Shown in pieces: positions 25,814 to 37,191 of a stretch of DNA of 64,000 nucleotides. Numbering within the stretch: position 1 is the first letter of the stretch; every line of letters starts with the position of its first letter. The position numbers and the translations under genes are program-made. The notes under the pieces were generated by a model. That model made no database searches and was not told the DNA's origin. It saw only the letters and a list, made by a program, of their open reading frames with translations. Origin of the DNA: Sedimentitalea xiamensis (GTDB taxonomy: Bacteria; Pseudomonadota; Alphaproteobacteria; Rhodobacterales; Rhodobacteraceae); assembly GCF_030164465.1 (NCBI RefSeq), contig NZ_JASNJE010000007.1, positions 62,001-126,000 on the forward strand. Reading direction: 5' to 3'.

Positions 25814-26647
25814 TCACGGGCGCTGCGCTCGTATGACCCTGGGCCGGCCATCCAGGTCGTGAATGACCCCAAGGCCCGTCATGCCGGCTTTTTGCAGGAA
25901 ATCCGTGACGGCATCTGCCTGTGTCGGGCCGATTTCCAGCAACAGCCGTCCGCCCGGTTCAAGGTGTTCCGTCACTCCGGCAGCGATGGCGCGATAGGCA
26001 TCCAGCCCGTCCGCACCGTCTGTCAGCGCCATCTCGGGTTCATGGCACCGCACCTCGTCCTGAAGCCCGGCCATGTCGTCGCGCGCAATATAGGGCGGGT
26101 TCGCCACGATCAGGTCGAAGCGCCCGGTCACCGCGCCGAACCAGTCCGACTGCACCACTTCGGCGCGCGACTGCACCCGGTGCAGCACGATATTGGCGCT
26201 GGCCTGCAGGCAGGCCGCTTCCGACAGGTCGACGCCCATGCCCCGCGCCGCCGGGTTTTCCGCCAAGAGGGTCACGAGGATGCACCCCGACCCCACGCCG
26301 AGATCGAGAACCCTGTGAAACGGGGCGGACAGGGCCGCCTCGACAAGCGTTTCGGTTTCCGGGCGCGGGTCAAGGACATCGGCGCTGATCTTGAACCGGC
26401 GGCCATAGAATTCCCGTTCCCCCAACAGGTGCGAGACCGGAACCCGCACCGCCCGCAAGGCGATCAGCTGCTCGTAGCGTTCCCCGACATCCGGGGCGAG
26501 GTCTTCGGGCGCGATGAGGGTGACGCGGGCGGCTTCGATCCGCGCGGCATGTGCCAGCAGGATACGCGCGTCCCGCGCCGGTTCCGCGATCCCGGCGGCG
26601 CGCAGCCGCGCCGTTGCCGCGACCATGGCTTCGGCCGCGGTCGTCAT
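25814..26647 (-). CDS. prmC: Peptide chain release factor N5-glutamine methyltransferase
   Basis: This 277-residue enzyme methylates the glutamine of the GGQ motif of release factors. It has the NPPY catalytic motif (VANPPYI) and the SAM-binding [10 protein letters not shown]. The gene overlaps the end of prfA by four bases, and PrfA is its substrate. The prfA-prmC pair is conserved widely. Confidence 0.95.
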   Translation of the reverse strand: MTTAAEAMVAATARLRAAGIAEPARDARILLAHAARIEAARVTLIAPEDLAPDVGERYEQLIALRAVRVPVSHLLGEREFYGRRFKISADVLDPRPETETLVEAALSAPFHRVLDLGVGSGCILVTLLAENPAARGMGVDLSEAACLQASANIVLHRVQSRAEVVQSDWFGAVTGRFDLIVANPPYIARDDMAGLQDEVRCHEPEMALTDGADGLDAYRAIAAGVTEHLEPGGRLLLEIGPTQADAVTDFLQKAGMTGLGVIHDLDGRPRVIRAQRP

Positions 26648-27699
26648 GTGCCCATCTCGGCCAGCATCCTCGCCTGATCGTCGGCGGTCAGGGCGTCGAT
26701 CACCTCGTCCAGATCGCCCTGCATGACCTGATCCAGCTTGTAGAGCGTCAGGTTGATCCGGTGATCCGTCATCCGTCCCTGCGGAAAGTTGTAGGTCCGG
26801 ATCCGTTCGGACCGGTCGCCGCTGCCGACCTGCGCCGCCCGGCTGGCGGATCGTTCGCTGTCCACGCGCTGCCGTTCCAGATCGAAAAGCCTTGTCTTCA
26901 GGACCTGCATCGCGATCTCGCGATTGCGATGCTGAGACTTCTCCGAACTCGTCACCACGATGCCCGTCGGTATGTGGGTGATGCGCACCGCGGAATCGGT
27001 GGTGTTGACATGCTGTCCGCCAGCGCCGGAAGAGCGCATCGTGTCGATCCGGATGTCGTTGGCGTCGACCTGCACGTCCACGTCCTCGGCTTCGGGCAGA
27101 ACCGCAACGGTGGCGGCGCTGGTGTGTATGCGCCCGCCGCTTTCGGTGGTGGGCACGCGCTGCACCCGGTGCACGCCGCTTTCGTATTTCAGCCGGGCAA
27201 AGACGTTGTCGCCCTTGATATGGGCGACGACTTCCTTGATCCCGCCCAGTTCCGTCGGTTGTTCCTCTATGATCTCGAATTTCCAGCCCCGCGCCTCGGC
27301 ATAGCGCTGATACATCCGCAGCAGATCGCCCGCGAAAAGCGCCGCTTCGTCGCCGCCGGTTCCGGGACGGATCTCCAGCATGGCGGGGCGCGAATCCGCC
27401 TCGTCTTTGGGCAGGAGCGTCAGTTGCAATGCGTGTTCGACACCGGGCAGGCGCGCCTTGAGAACCGGAAGTTCTTCTTCCGCCAGCGCCTTCATGTCGG
27501 GATCGGCGAGCATCGCCCGCGCTTCGGCCAGATCGGACAGCAGGCCGCGATAGGTTTCTATCTGCTGCACCACCGGACGCAGGTCGGAATATTCCTTGGC
27601 GAGCGCGGCGATATCGGCGCCGCTGGCGCCATCGGCCATCGCGGCTTCAAGAAACTGAAACCGTTGCAGTATCTGTTCGAGGCGTTCTTGAGGAACCAT
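26644..27699 (-). CDS. prfA: Peptide chain release factor 1
   Basis: This 351-residue factor ends translation at UAA and UAG. The GGQ motif is in [10 protein letters not shown], and the codon-recognition tripeptide reads PTT within [11 protein letters not shown], a P-x-T as expected for RF1 rather than the SPF of RF2. It is the first gene of a two-gene unit with prmC. A divergent small secreted protein gene begins 61 bases upstream. Confidence 0.96.
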   Translation of the reverse strand: MVPQERLEQILQRFQFLEAAMADGASGADIAALAKEYSDLRPVVQQIETYRGLLSDLAEARAMLADPDMKALAEEELPVLKARLPGVEHALQLTLLPKDEADSRPAMLEIRPGTGGDEAALFAGDLLRMYQRYAEARGWKFEIIEEQPTELGGIKEVVAHIKGDNVFARLKYESGVHRVQRVPTTESGGRIHTSAATVAVLPEAEDVDVQVDANDIRIDTMRSSGAGGQHVNTTDSAVRITHIPTGIVVTSSEKSQHRNREIAMQVLKTRLFDLERQRVDSERSASRAAQVGSGDRSERIRTYNFPQGRMTDHRINLTLYKLDQVMQGDLDEVIDALTADDQARMLAEMGT

Positions 27700-27760
27700 T
27701 TCCGGGGTGTCCGATATAAGGGGGCTTTGGTCAAGAGGCGGGCTGTGCTAGCCTTGCGGA

Positions 27761-28051
27761 ATGATACGCGCGATCGTTCTCGGACTGACGGTTCTTGCCG
27801 CACCGGCGGTGTCGGATGTCACCGGGCCGAACGGGAAGGTGCAGGATTGCTATTGCACCGACACGTCCGGCGCGCGGGTGGAACTTGGCGAAACCATCTG
27901 CCTGCATGTGGACGGGCGCATGTTCATGGCCCAGTGCCAGATGTCCCTCAACGTGCCGATGTGGCGAGAGGTGAGCAAGGGATGCCTGTCATCCCGGTTG
28001 CAACAGGCCGATCCAGGTCTGGACCCGGTCCCGGTTCACCCCAAAATCTGA
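27761..28051 (+). CDS. Small secreted cysteine-containing protein, function unknown
   Basis: This 96-residue protein has a signal peptide (about 1-18, ending near VSD). Its mature part contains five cysteines, including DCYC, ETIC, AQCQ and KGC, which could form disulfides in the periplasm. The MSLNVPMWRE stretch looks conserved rather than random. The last 63 bases overlap the convergent DUF1499 gene, so the C-terminal tail after SSR may be poorly conserved. I cannot name a family. Confidence 0.6.
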   Translation: MIRAIVLGLTVLAAPAVSDVTGPNGKVQDCYCTDTSGARVELGETICLHVDGRMFMAQCQMSLNVPMWREVSKGCLSSRLQQADPGLDPVPVHPKI

Positions 28052-28405
28052 TCGCCCGAACCGCGACCTGGCATAGATCGTCAGGGTATCGCCATCCTGC
28101 TCGACGGTCGTGTAATCGGGAAACCCCATGACGGCGCTGCGGGTGACATAGGTCGCAAACCCGTCTCCCGGCGATCCGAACAACAGATTGGTCCGCGGCG
28201 TGTCGGTGATGATCCGGTCCAGCCGGGTCAGCCCGTCCGGGCCGGTTTGCAGCCGCCGGATCACCCCGTTCGCGAAATCCTTGTCTGCCGCTGTCTCGGG
28301 CATCCTGTGCCAGGTCACCGGATCGCTGGGGGCGAGCCGGATGTAGCCGAGACCGACCACGATCATGGCCACGAGAACCCAAAGCAGCATCACAAGTCTT
28401 CCCAT
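27989..28405 (-). CDS. DUF1499 domain protein
   Basis: This 138-residue protein has one N-terminal hydrophobic segment (about 4-20) and a DUF1499 domain, recognisable from the TDTPRTNLLFGSP, VTRSAVMGFPDYTTV and FGVNRDRVQTWI segments. It is probably anchored in the inner membrane facing the periplasm. The function is unknown. Its 3' end overlaps the convergent small secreted protein gene by 63 bases. Confidence 0.8.
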   Translation of the reverse strand: MGRLVMLLWVLVAMIVVGLGYIRLAPSDPVTWHRMPETAADKDFANGVIRRLQTGPDGLTRLDRIITDTPRTNLLFGSPGDGFATYVTRSAVMGFPDYTTVEQDGDTLTIYARSRFGRSDFGVNRDRVQTWIGLLQPG

Positions 28406-28468
28406 CTCGGTCTTCCGGCCCCATCTTCAGGTCAAGGCGGACTGCCGATGCGGAGCCTGCCTGTCCTG

Positions 28469-29416
28469 TCAACGTTTTGTCACACCGGGCAGCACGCACA
28501 GCAGTTCGTACAAGAGATTCGCCCCCGTGAGCGCCGTATTCCCCGACGCGTCGTAGGGGGGTGACACCTCCACCAGATCGCAGCCGACGATCCTGATCCC
28601 ACCGAGCGCCCGGATCAGTTCCAGCGCCTGGGGTGTCGTCAGGCCACCGACTTCCGGAGTCCCCGTGCCCGGCGCGAAGGCCGGGTCAAGGCTGTCGATA
28701 TCATAGGTCACATATGTCGGCCTATCGCCAATATCGCGACGTATTTCCGCACCCATGCCCGCCAGCGACCGGTGCCAGAGATCATGCGCCGGAAACTGTT
28801 GAAAGCCCCAGCCCTGGGCTTCGGTGAAATCGTCCGCCCCGTATCCGGTGCCGCGCAACCCGATCTGGTAGGTCTTGTCCGGCTCGATCAGGCCTTCTTC
28901 GAAGGCGCGGCGGAACACCGTGCCGTGGGTTTCGCGCATGCCGAACATTTCGTCGTTCACATCCGCATGGGCATCGACATGCACCAGGGCCACAGGGCCG
29001 TGTTTCCGGGCGATGGCCCGCAGGATCGGAAGCGTGATGGAATGATCCCCACCCATCGCCACCGGGATCACGTCATGCGCAAGGATCGCGTCATAGCTTT
29101 CGGATATGATGCCGAGACTGTCGGCCAGCGAAAAGGTGTTGATCGCCAGATCCCCGATATCCGCGACCTGAAGGCAGTCGAAAGGCGCCGCCCCTGTCGC
29201 CATGTTGTAGGGGCGGATCATCGCGCTTTCCGCCCGGATCTGCTTGGGGCCGAACCGGGTGCCCGACCGCCACGACGTGCCGATATCCATCGGAATGCCC
29301 AGCACCGCGACGTCAAGCCCGTCCAGCGCATTCGCGGACGGCAGCCGCATGAAGGTGTTTGGCCCGGAGAACCGGGCCAGATCGTTGCCGCTGATCGGTT
29401 GATTGAACCCGCTCAT
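28469..29416 (-). CDS. Agmatinase-like ureohydrolase (first of a tandem pair)
   Basis: This 315-residue protein is a manganese ureohydrolase of the arginase/agmatinase superfamily, which releases urea from guanidino compounds. Metal-binding motifs are GGDHS, VDAHADVND and DIDSLDPAFAPGTGTPE. The start at 29416 overlaps the stop of the upstream paralogue (ATGA) and gives the SGFNQPISGND N-terminus common to agmatinases. Agmatine is one possible substrate; guanidinobutyrate, guanidinopropionate and related guanidines are others. It is the last of three coupled minus-strand genes. Confidence 0.88.
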   Translation of the reverse strand: MSGFNQPISGNDLARFSGPNTFMRLPSANALDGLDVAVLGIPMDIGTSWRSGTRFGPKQIRAESAMIRPYNMATGAAPFDCLQVADIGDLAINTFSLADSLGIISESYDAILAHDVIPVAMGGDHSITLPILRAIARKHGPVALVHVDAHADVNDEMFGMRETHGTVFRRAFEEGLIEPDKTYQIGLRGTGYGADDFTEAQGWGFQQFPAHDLWHRSLAGMGAEIRRDIGDRPTYVTYDIDSLDPAFAPGTGTPEVGGLTTPQALELIRALGGIRIVGCDLVEVSPPYDASGNTALTGANLLYELLCVLPGVTKR

Positions 29417-30375
29417 GCAAGCTTGTTCCAGCCCAACAGGCACAGGATTTCCGTCGCCACATGCGCACCGGCGATGGCGGTCGCGCCGGTGGTGTCAAAG
29501 GGCGGGCTGACTTCGACCACGTCGCCGCCCTTGATATTGATCCCCGCGATGTCACGCAGGATCACCGCGACCTGCGCCGTGGTCAGACCACCCCAGACCG
29601 GCGTCCCGGTTCCCGGCGCATAGGCGGGATCGAGCCCGTCGATGTCGAAGCTGAGGTAGGCGGGATGATCGCCGAGGATCGATCTGATCTTCTGCGCCGT
29701 CGCTTTCGGCCCCTCTGCATGGACTTCCCGCGCGTCGATGATGTTGACGCCCAGCGTGTCTGCGTTCACCGTCCGGATGCCGACCTGCACCGACCTTGCG
29801 GGATCGACGATGCCGGATTTCACCGCCTTGTAGAACATCGTGCCATGATCGACGCGTCCCATGTCATCATCCTGCCAGGTGTCGGTATGGGCGTCGAACT
29901 GCAACAGGGACAGCGGGCCGAATTTCTCGGCATAGGCTTTCAGGATCGGGAAACTGATATAGTGATCGCCCCCCAGCGTCAGGGTCGCCGCCCCGGCGTT
30001 CAGGATGGTGCGGATATGCGCCGTCAGCGTATCGGGAAAGGCCGGGACATTCGCATAGTCGAAAGCCATGTCGCCATAGTCGACCACCGCCAGATCGCTC
30101 AGCACGTCGATCGGCCAGCCGTAGGGCGGGTCGAATGCCTGCAACGCGCTGGCTTCGCGGATCGCCCGCGGCCCCAGGCGCGTTCCCGGCCGGTTGGTCA
30201 CGGCCTGATCGAAAGGAATGCCCGTCACCGCGACATCGACGCCGTCGAGATCCTTAGTGTATTTCCGGCGCAGAAAGGACGTGGCCCCCCCGAAGGCGTT
30301 CTCGAAAGACAGGCCCTTCAGGTCCTGACGGGTGAATGCCTGATCGACCTGGTTCTTCGCATCTTCCAGTGCCAT
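29413..30375 (-). CDS. Agmatinase-like ureohydrolase (second of a tandem pair)
   Basis: This is a second ureohydrolase, 320 residues, diverged from its neighbour. The motifs are GGDHY, FDAHTDTWQDD and DIDGLDPAYAPGTGTPVWGGL. The His in GGDHS is followed by Tyr rather than Ser, and HADVND is replaced by HTDTWQDD, so the two enzymes probably differ in substrate. It ends in a 4-base overlap with the next gene and starts directly after the M20 amidohydrolase stop, so all three are one operon. Confidence 0.87.
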   Translation of the reverse strand: MALEDAKNQVDQAFTRQDLKGLSFENAFGGATSFLRRKYTKDLDGVDVAVTGIPFDQAVTNRPGTRLGPRAIREASALQAFDPPYGWPIDVLSDLAVVDYGDMAFDYANVPAFPDTLTAHIRTILNAGAATLTLGGDHYISFPILKAYAEKFGPLSLLQFDAHTDTWQDDDMGRVDHGTMFYKAVKSGIVDPARSVQVGIRTVNADTLGVNIIDAREVHAEGPKATAQKIRSILGDHPAYLSFDIDGLDPAYAPGTGTPVWGGLTTAQVAVILRDIAGINIKGGDVVEVSPPFDTTGATAIAGAHVATEILCLLGWNKLA

Positions 30376-31554
30376 TCAAACCTCCATGGTGGCGCGGACC
30401 GGCTGGGCGCGTTCCACCAGCCGGGCAAAGAAGGACGCCCCGACCGGGGCGACCTCGTCGTTGAAATCGTATTTCGGGTGATGCAACCCGGCCCCTTCGC
30501 CCTGGCCGAGGAACAGGTAGGCGCCGGGCCGTTCCTGAAGCATGTAGGAAAAATCCTCAGCACCCATCTCGCGGCCGGCGTCGGCAACCACCCTGTTTTC
30601 CCCGACGACTTCGCCCGCGATCATCGCCGCGAAGCCGGTCTTGTCGGGGTCGTTGATCGTGGCAGGATAGCCGGTTTCGTAGTCCAGAACCGCCTCGACC
30701 CCGTAGCTGGCGGCCTGCCCGGCGACGATTTCGCGCATCCGCCGCCGCACCATCGCCTGAACCTGCGGATCGAAGGTGCGCACGGTTCCGTTCAGATAGG
30801 CCGTGTCCGGGATGACGTTGTCGACCGTGCCGGTGTGGATCTGCGTGACCGACACGACTAGGTCGTCCAGGGCATAGTGGTTGCGGCTGACGATGGTCTG
30901 GATCGCCATGGCGATGCCGCAGGCCGCCATCACCGGATCGCGGGTTTCGTGCGGCATCGCGCCATGCCCGCCGACCCCCTGCACATGGACATGAAACGTA
31001 TCCACCGCCGCCATCAGCGGACCCGGTGTCGTGTAGAACGCGCCGACATCGAATCCGGGCGCATTGTGCAAGGCATAGACCTGTCCGATGTCGAAACGGT
31101 CCATGATGCCTTCTTCCACCATCACCCCGGCACCGCCGCCGGCCTCTTCAGCGGGCTGGAATATAAGCGCCACGCGCCCCGCGAAGTTGCGGGTTTCCGC
31201 GAGATACCGCGCCGCGCCCAAGAGCATCGTCGTGTGTCCGTCATGACCGCAGGCATGCATCTTTCCGGGGTGGGTGCTGGCATAATCGAGCCCGGTTTCC
31301 TCGGGGATCGGCAGGCCATCGAAATCGGCGCGCAGCCCGATCGTCGGCCCGTCTTCCCGGCCGTTGATCAGCGCGACGATTCCCGTCTGCGCAATCCCTT
31401 CGTGGATCTCGTCGACACCGAAGTCGCGCAAGCGTTCCGCGATGAATGCAGAGGTGCGCGGGCAGTCGAAGGCCAGTTCCGGAATGGTGTGCAGATGCCG
31501 TCTCCACGCCGTCATGTCGGCTGAAAAATCGGCGATGCGGTTCACGACCGGCAT
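30376..31554 (-). CDS. M20-family amidohydrolase (aminoacylase/hippurate hydrolase type)
   Basis: This 392-residue zinc amidohydrolase belongs to the M20D group, which removes acyl groups from N-acyl amino acids or similar amides. The metal-binding segments are HACGHDGHTTML (near residue 100) and PAEEAGGG. Near the C-terminus AGREMGAEDFSYML is typical. AGAGGAG 8 bases before the ATG decides the start. It leads an operon with two ureohydrolases, suggesting step-wise hydrolysis of an N-acylated guanidino compound, though this is only inference. Confidence 0.88.
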   Translation of the reverse strand: MPVVNRIADFSADMTAWRRHLHTIPELAFDCPRTSAFIAERLRDFGVDEIHEGIAQTGIVALINGREDGPTIGLRADFDGLPIPEETGLDYASTHPGKMHACGHDGHTTMLLGAARYLAETRNFAGRVALIFQPAEEAGGGAGVMVEEGIMDRFDIGQVYALHNAPGFDVGAFYTTPGPLMAAVDTFHVHVQGVGGHGAMPHETRDPVMAACGIAMAIQTIVSRNHYALDDLVVSVTQIHTGTVDNVIPDTAYLNGTVRTFDPQVQAMVRRRMREIVAGQAASYGVEAVLDYETGYPATINDPDKTGFAAMIAGEVVGENRVVADAGREMGAEDFSYMLQERPGAYLFLGQGEGAGLHHPKYDFNDEVAPVGASFFARLVERAQPVRATMEV

Positions 31555-31616
31555 GGGGTGGACTCCTCTCTCATGCGGTGGATGATGCATCTGACACAGG
31601 AACAAAGGTCGCCGCA

Positions 31617-32441
31617 ATGCCAGATGACACGCTGATTCACGACCGGACGGCGGGAATCGAACGCCTTCTTGAAATCATGCGCCGCCTGCGCGACCCCCGG
31701 ACGGGCTGCCCCTGGGATATCGAACAGAATTTCCAGACCATCGCGCCCTATACCATCGAAGAGGCATACGAGGTCGCCGACGCCATCGACCGCGCGGCCT
31801 GGGGCGAGTTGCAGGGCGAGCTGGGCGATCTGTTGCTGCAAACGGTCTATCATACGCAAATGGGCGAGGAAGCCGGGCATTTCACATTTCAAACCGTCGT
31901 GCAGGCGATCTCCGACAAGATGGTGGAGCGACATCCGCATGTGTTCGGCGACGAGTCGCGCGACAAATCCGCAGAGCAGCAGACCCGCGACTGGGAAGCG
32001 ATCAAGGCAGGCGAACGCGCGGGCAAGGCGCAGGCCGGGGTGCTTGACGGGGTGGCCGCGAACCTGCCTGCCCTCCTGCGGGCCGTCAAACTGCAAAAAC
32101 GCGCCGCGCGGGTCGGGTTTGACTGGCCGGATGCATCGCATGTGCTGGACAAGATCACCGAAGAGGCGGCGGAACTGGCCGATGCCCGCGACCGCCTGGG
32201 TCCGGCGGAGATCGAAGAGGAATTCGGTGACCTGTTGTTCGTGATGGCCAATCTGGCCCGCCACCTGAACGTCGAACCCGAAACCGCCCTGCGACGCGCC
32301 AATGCCAAGTTCATCCGGCGGTTCCAAGCGGTCGAAGCGCGCCTGGCCGAGATGGGAAAGTCGCCGCAGGACAGCGATCTCGCCGAGATGGACAGGATCT
32401 GGGACACCGTCAAGGCAGAGGAACGTGGCGCCGAAACGTGA
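31617..32441 (+). CDS. mazG: Nucleoside triphosphate pyrophosphohydrolase MazG
   Basis: This 274-residue all-alpha pyrophosphohydrolase has two MazG domains. The first contains CPWDIEQNFQTIAPYTIEEAYEV (about 33-55) and the second EEAAELADARD plus EEEFGDLLFV (about 182-208). It hydrolyses NTPs to NMPs, removing abnormal nucleotides or tuning the stringent response. The ATG at 31617 follows the M20 gene promoter region on the opposite strand. Its 3' end overlaps the convergent sulfotransferase-like gene by 32 bases. Confidence 0.93.
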   Translation: MPDDTLIHDRTAGIERLLEIMRRLRDPRTGCPWDIEQNFQTIAPYTIEEAYEVADAIDRAAWGELQGELGDLLLQTVYHTQMGEEAGHFTFQTVVQAISDKMVERHPHVFGDESRDKSAEQQTRDWEAIKAGERAGKAQAGVLDGVAANLPALLRAVKLQKRAARVGFDWPDASHVLDKITEEAAELADARDRLGPAEIEEEFGDLLFVMANLARHLNVEPETALRRANAKFIRRFQAVEARLAEMGKSPQDSDLAEMDRIWDTVKAEERGAET

Positions 32442-33306
32442 TCCCGCCCATGCCGCTCAGCCGCGCCAGATCGGCGTGATACAGGTCTTCCAGTAGCGCG
32501 CGTTCCCGATCCGGGAAAGCCGCGAAACCGGTTGAAGCCGTCTCGTGCGAATGGTCGTTCAGAATTGTGCGCCACTCCCGCCGGCGCAGCTTGTCGCCAG
32601 CGTGGTAGCGCGATTGCACTGCATCCAGCGCCGCATCCGTCGCGCTTTGGTTCATCGGAACGGCGGGCTCGGCCAGATCGGCAGACGCGAGGCCCGGCAC
32701 CAGCGTCTGGAGCAAGGCGCGGCTTTCACCACGACCTTCGTAAGCCAGGACTGTCAGGCGCGCCGGTTTCAAATGATCCCGCAGGTCGGCCAGCAGGCCG
32801 GGCCAACCCCGATCCATCGCCATGAAATGCGGAACCAGTTCGCAAAAAGGCGCTACGGCATTGTCTTCGGCCCGTTTGCGATGGGCCGACACATAGAGAT
32901 CGGCATAGGACCGCACGACAAAGACCAAATGATCCGGCGGTGCGTCCAGCGCCGCAGCGAGAGTCCGGAATCGTTTGCGCGCGGCGGGAAAGAACCGGCC
33001 CTCGTAAAGATGGTGCATCGGCCCGGCAAGGTTTTCTTCGGACAGGATCAGGCGGCGCGACGGGTCCGGGCTCAGCTCCGCGAGCCTGTTTCGCACCCCG
33101 GCGGCGAATTCCGGGATGCGCTTTTCGCCATGCCGCGGGCGTGGCAGGCGCAGACGCAAACTGCCCCCCGGCACGCCGTCCCGTCCGGGATAGGCCAGGT
33201 CGTATCCCAGCGCGTCGAGACAGCCGCGGTTTTCCGAAAGGCAGGCCTGGAAGGAACTGGTCCCGGTGCGGTGGGCGCCGGCATGAATGAAAACCGCTTT
33301 CTTCAT
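32410..33306 (-). CDS. Sulfotransferase-like protein
   Basis: This 298-residue protein starts with a P-loop-like segment (FIHAGAHRTGTSSFQ, residues 5-19). It resembles the 5'-phosphosulfate-binding loop of sulfotransferases, in which the phosphate donor is PAPS. A later segment HLVFVVRSYADLYVSAHRK (about 130-148) could be the 3'-phosphate-binding strand with its Arg and Ser. Acceptor unknown; roles in sulfation of cell-surface sugars are common for such proteins. No glycan genes are nearby. The start at 33306 is chosen because the motif begins directly after it. Confidence 0.65.
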   Translation of the reverse strand: MKKAVFIHAGAHRTGTSSFQACLSENRGCLDALGYDLAYPGRDGVPGGSLRLRLPRPRHGEKRIPEFAAGVRNRLAELSPDPSRRLILSEENLAGPMHHLYEGRFFPAARKRFRTLAAALDAPPDHLVFVVRSYADLYVSAHRKRAEDNAVAPFCELVPHFMAMDRGWPGLLADLRDHLKPARLTVLAYEGRGESRALLQTLVPGLASADLAEPAVPMNQSATDAALDAVQSRYHAGDKLRRREWRTILNDHSHETASTGFAAFPDRERALLEDLYHADLARLSGMGGITFRRHVPLP

Positions 33307-33408
33307 GCGGGCACGATGGGCGAAGCCATGCCGGGGCGCAATCGGCTTCTGGACAATCCGGGCGCGGCTTGACACTGTCCGCGCCTGCACCCCGGAGCAT
33401 ACAACGAC

Positions 33409-34350
33409 ATGAGCGCGCGCAAGATCATCATCGACACCGATCCGGGCCAGGACGACGCGGTCGCCATCCTGCTGGCCCTCGCCAGCCCCGAAGAGATCGA
33501 GGTCTTGGGCATCACCGCTGTCGCCGGCAACGTGCCGCTGGCGCTAACCGCGCGCAACGCGCGGATCGTGTGCGAACTGGCCGGCCGCCCGGACATCAAG
33601 GTCTACGCCGGATGCGACCGTCCGCTGGGGCGCAAACTGGTGACGGCGGAACATGTGCATGGAAAGACCGGGCTGAACGGGCCGGTGCTGCCGGACCCGG
33701 TCATGCCGCTGCAGGACGCGCATGCGGTCGATTTCATCATCGACACGGTGCGCGCGCAGGATTCCGGGGCCGTGACCCTGTGCCCGCTAGGCCCGTTGAC
33801 CAACATCGCCATGGCCTTTGAAAAGGCGCCCGACATCATCGACCGTCTGGCCGGGATCGTGCTGATGGGCGGGGCCTATTTCCAGGTCGGCAACATCACG
33901 CCTGCGGCGGAATTCAACATTTATGTCGACCCACAAGCCGCCGATATCGTGTTTAGATCAGGGACAGACATTACCGTCATGCCGCTGGATGTGACCCACA
34001 AGGCGCTCGTCACCGCCCCACGCAACGACGCGTTCCGCGCCCTGGGAAACCGGGTCGGCGCGGCGGTGGCCGACATGACCGATTTCTTCGAACGGTTCGA
34101 CAAGGAAAAATACGGAAGCGCGGGCGCGCCGCTGCACGATCCCTGCGTGACCGCCTACCTGATCCGCCCGGAGCTCTTTTCCGGCCGCCGCATCAACGTC
34201 GAGATCGAAACCCGGTCGGAACTGACCATGGGCATGACAGTGGCCGACTGGTGGCGGGTGACGGACCGCCCGGCCAATGCGCTGTTCATCGGGGATGTCG
34301 ATGCGGACGGATTCTTTGACCTGCTTACAGAGCGTCTGGCCCGGCTATGA
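33409..34350 (+). CDS. Nucleoside hydrolase
   Basis: This 313-residue enzyme of the inosine-uridine preferring nucleoside hydrolase family cleaves the N-glycosidic bond of ribonucleosides. The calcium-binding motif IDTDPGQDDA lies at residues 7-16, and the family's AEFNIYVDPQAA segment is also present. The stop overlaps the start of a GNAT gene (ATGA). It probably works in nucleoside salvage; the base preference cannot be read from sequence. Confidence 0.9.
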   Translation: MSARKIIIDTDPGQDDAVAILLALASPEEIEVLGITAVAGNVPLALTARNARIVCELAGRPDIKVYAGCDRPLGRKLVTAEHVHGKTGLNGPVLPDPVMPLQDAHAVDFIIDTVRAQDSGAVTLCPLGPLTNIAMAFEKAPDIIDRLAGIVLMGGAYFQVGNITPAAEFNIYVDPQAADIVFRSGTDITVMPLDVTHKALVTAPRNDAFRALGNRVGAAVADMTDFFERFDKEKYGSAGAPLHDPCVTAYLIRPELFSGRRINVEIETRSELTMGMTVADWWRVTDRPANALFIGDVDADGFFDLLTERLARL

Positions 34351-34796
34351 GCACCGCGCTTCACCTCGCCAAGCCGGAGGATCTGGACCGGCTCGCCGCC
34401 CTCGTTGCGACCTTTCACGAGGAACAGGGCATCGTCCAGTCGGATGCGGCGCGGCGCGACGGCCTGTCCCCGCTGCTTGACGGGAGTCCGCACGGGGCCG
34501 CCTACCTGATCGGACCCGCGCGCGCGCCGATCGGCTATGTGATCGTGACCTTCGGCTGGTCGGTGGAATTCGGCGGCATGGATGCCTTCATCGACGAAAT
34601 CTACATGCGCCGTGCGGTGCGCGGCCGCGGGATAGCCTCTGAAGTGCTGGTTTCCCTGCCCAAGGCGCTGGCCAAGGCCGGGGTCAAGGGGCTTCACCTG
34701 GAAGTGGGCCGCGAAGACGAGGCGGCGCGGCGGCTCTATGCCCGTTCGGGATTTTCCCCGCGTGAACGATACATGCTGATGTCGCGCAAGTTGTGA
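34347..34796 (+). CDS. GNAT-family N-acetyltransferase
   Basis: This 149-residue acetyltransferase has the acetyl-CoA loop RRAVRGRGIASEVL (about 88-101) and the C-terminal EDEAARRLYARSGF pattern. It is coupled to the nucleoside hydrolase by a four-base overlap. The substrate is unknown. A strong hairpin follows 21 bases after its stop. Confidence 0.8.
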   Translation: MSTALHLAKPEDLDRLAALVATFHEEQGIVQSDAARRDGLSPLLDGSPHGAAYLIGPARAPIGYVIVTFGWSVEFGGMDAFIDEIYMRRAVRGRGIASEVLVSLPKALAKAGVKGLHLEVGREDEAARRLYARSGFSPRERYMLMSRKL

Positions 34797-34817
34797 CCGG
34801 CGCTTGCCGGCGAACGA

Positions 34818-34844
34818 ACGCGGGGGATTGAATTTCCCCCGCGT
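34818..34844. terminator. Bidirectional hairpin terminator between GNAT and eno
   Basis: ACGCGGGGGA at 34818-34827 pairs with TCCCCCGCGT at 34835-34844, a perfect 10-bp stem with the 7-base loop TTGAATT. It lies between two convergent genes. Neither side has a long T run, but the stem is strong and symmetric, so it probably serves both genes. Confidence 0.65.
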
Positions 34845-34864
34845 CGATCAGACTGTGGTCCCGG

Positions 34865-37076
<2,212 letters not shown>

Positions 37077-37191
37077 GTCAGCCTCTTTCGGGAAAATAAG
37101 TCGTCGGCACCGGCAGTGGGCCGATTCGAACGACACTTCAAGGGCCGGCGACCCGGATTGCGGCGACGGTGGCCCGATGCTAGGCAGGCCC

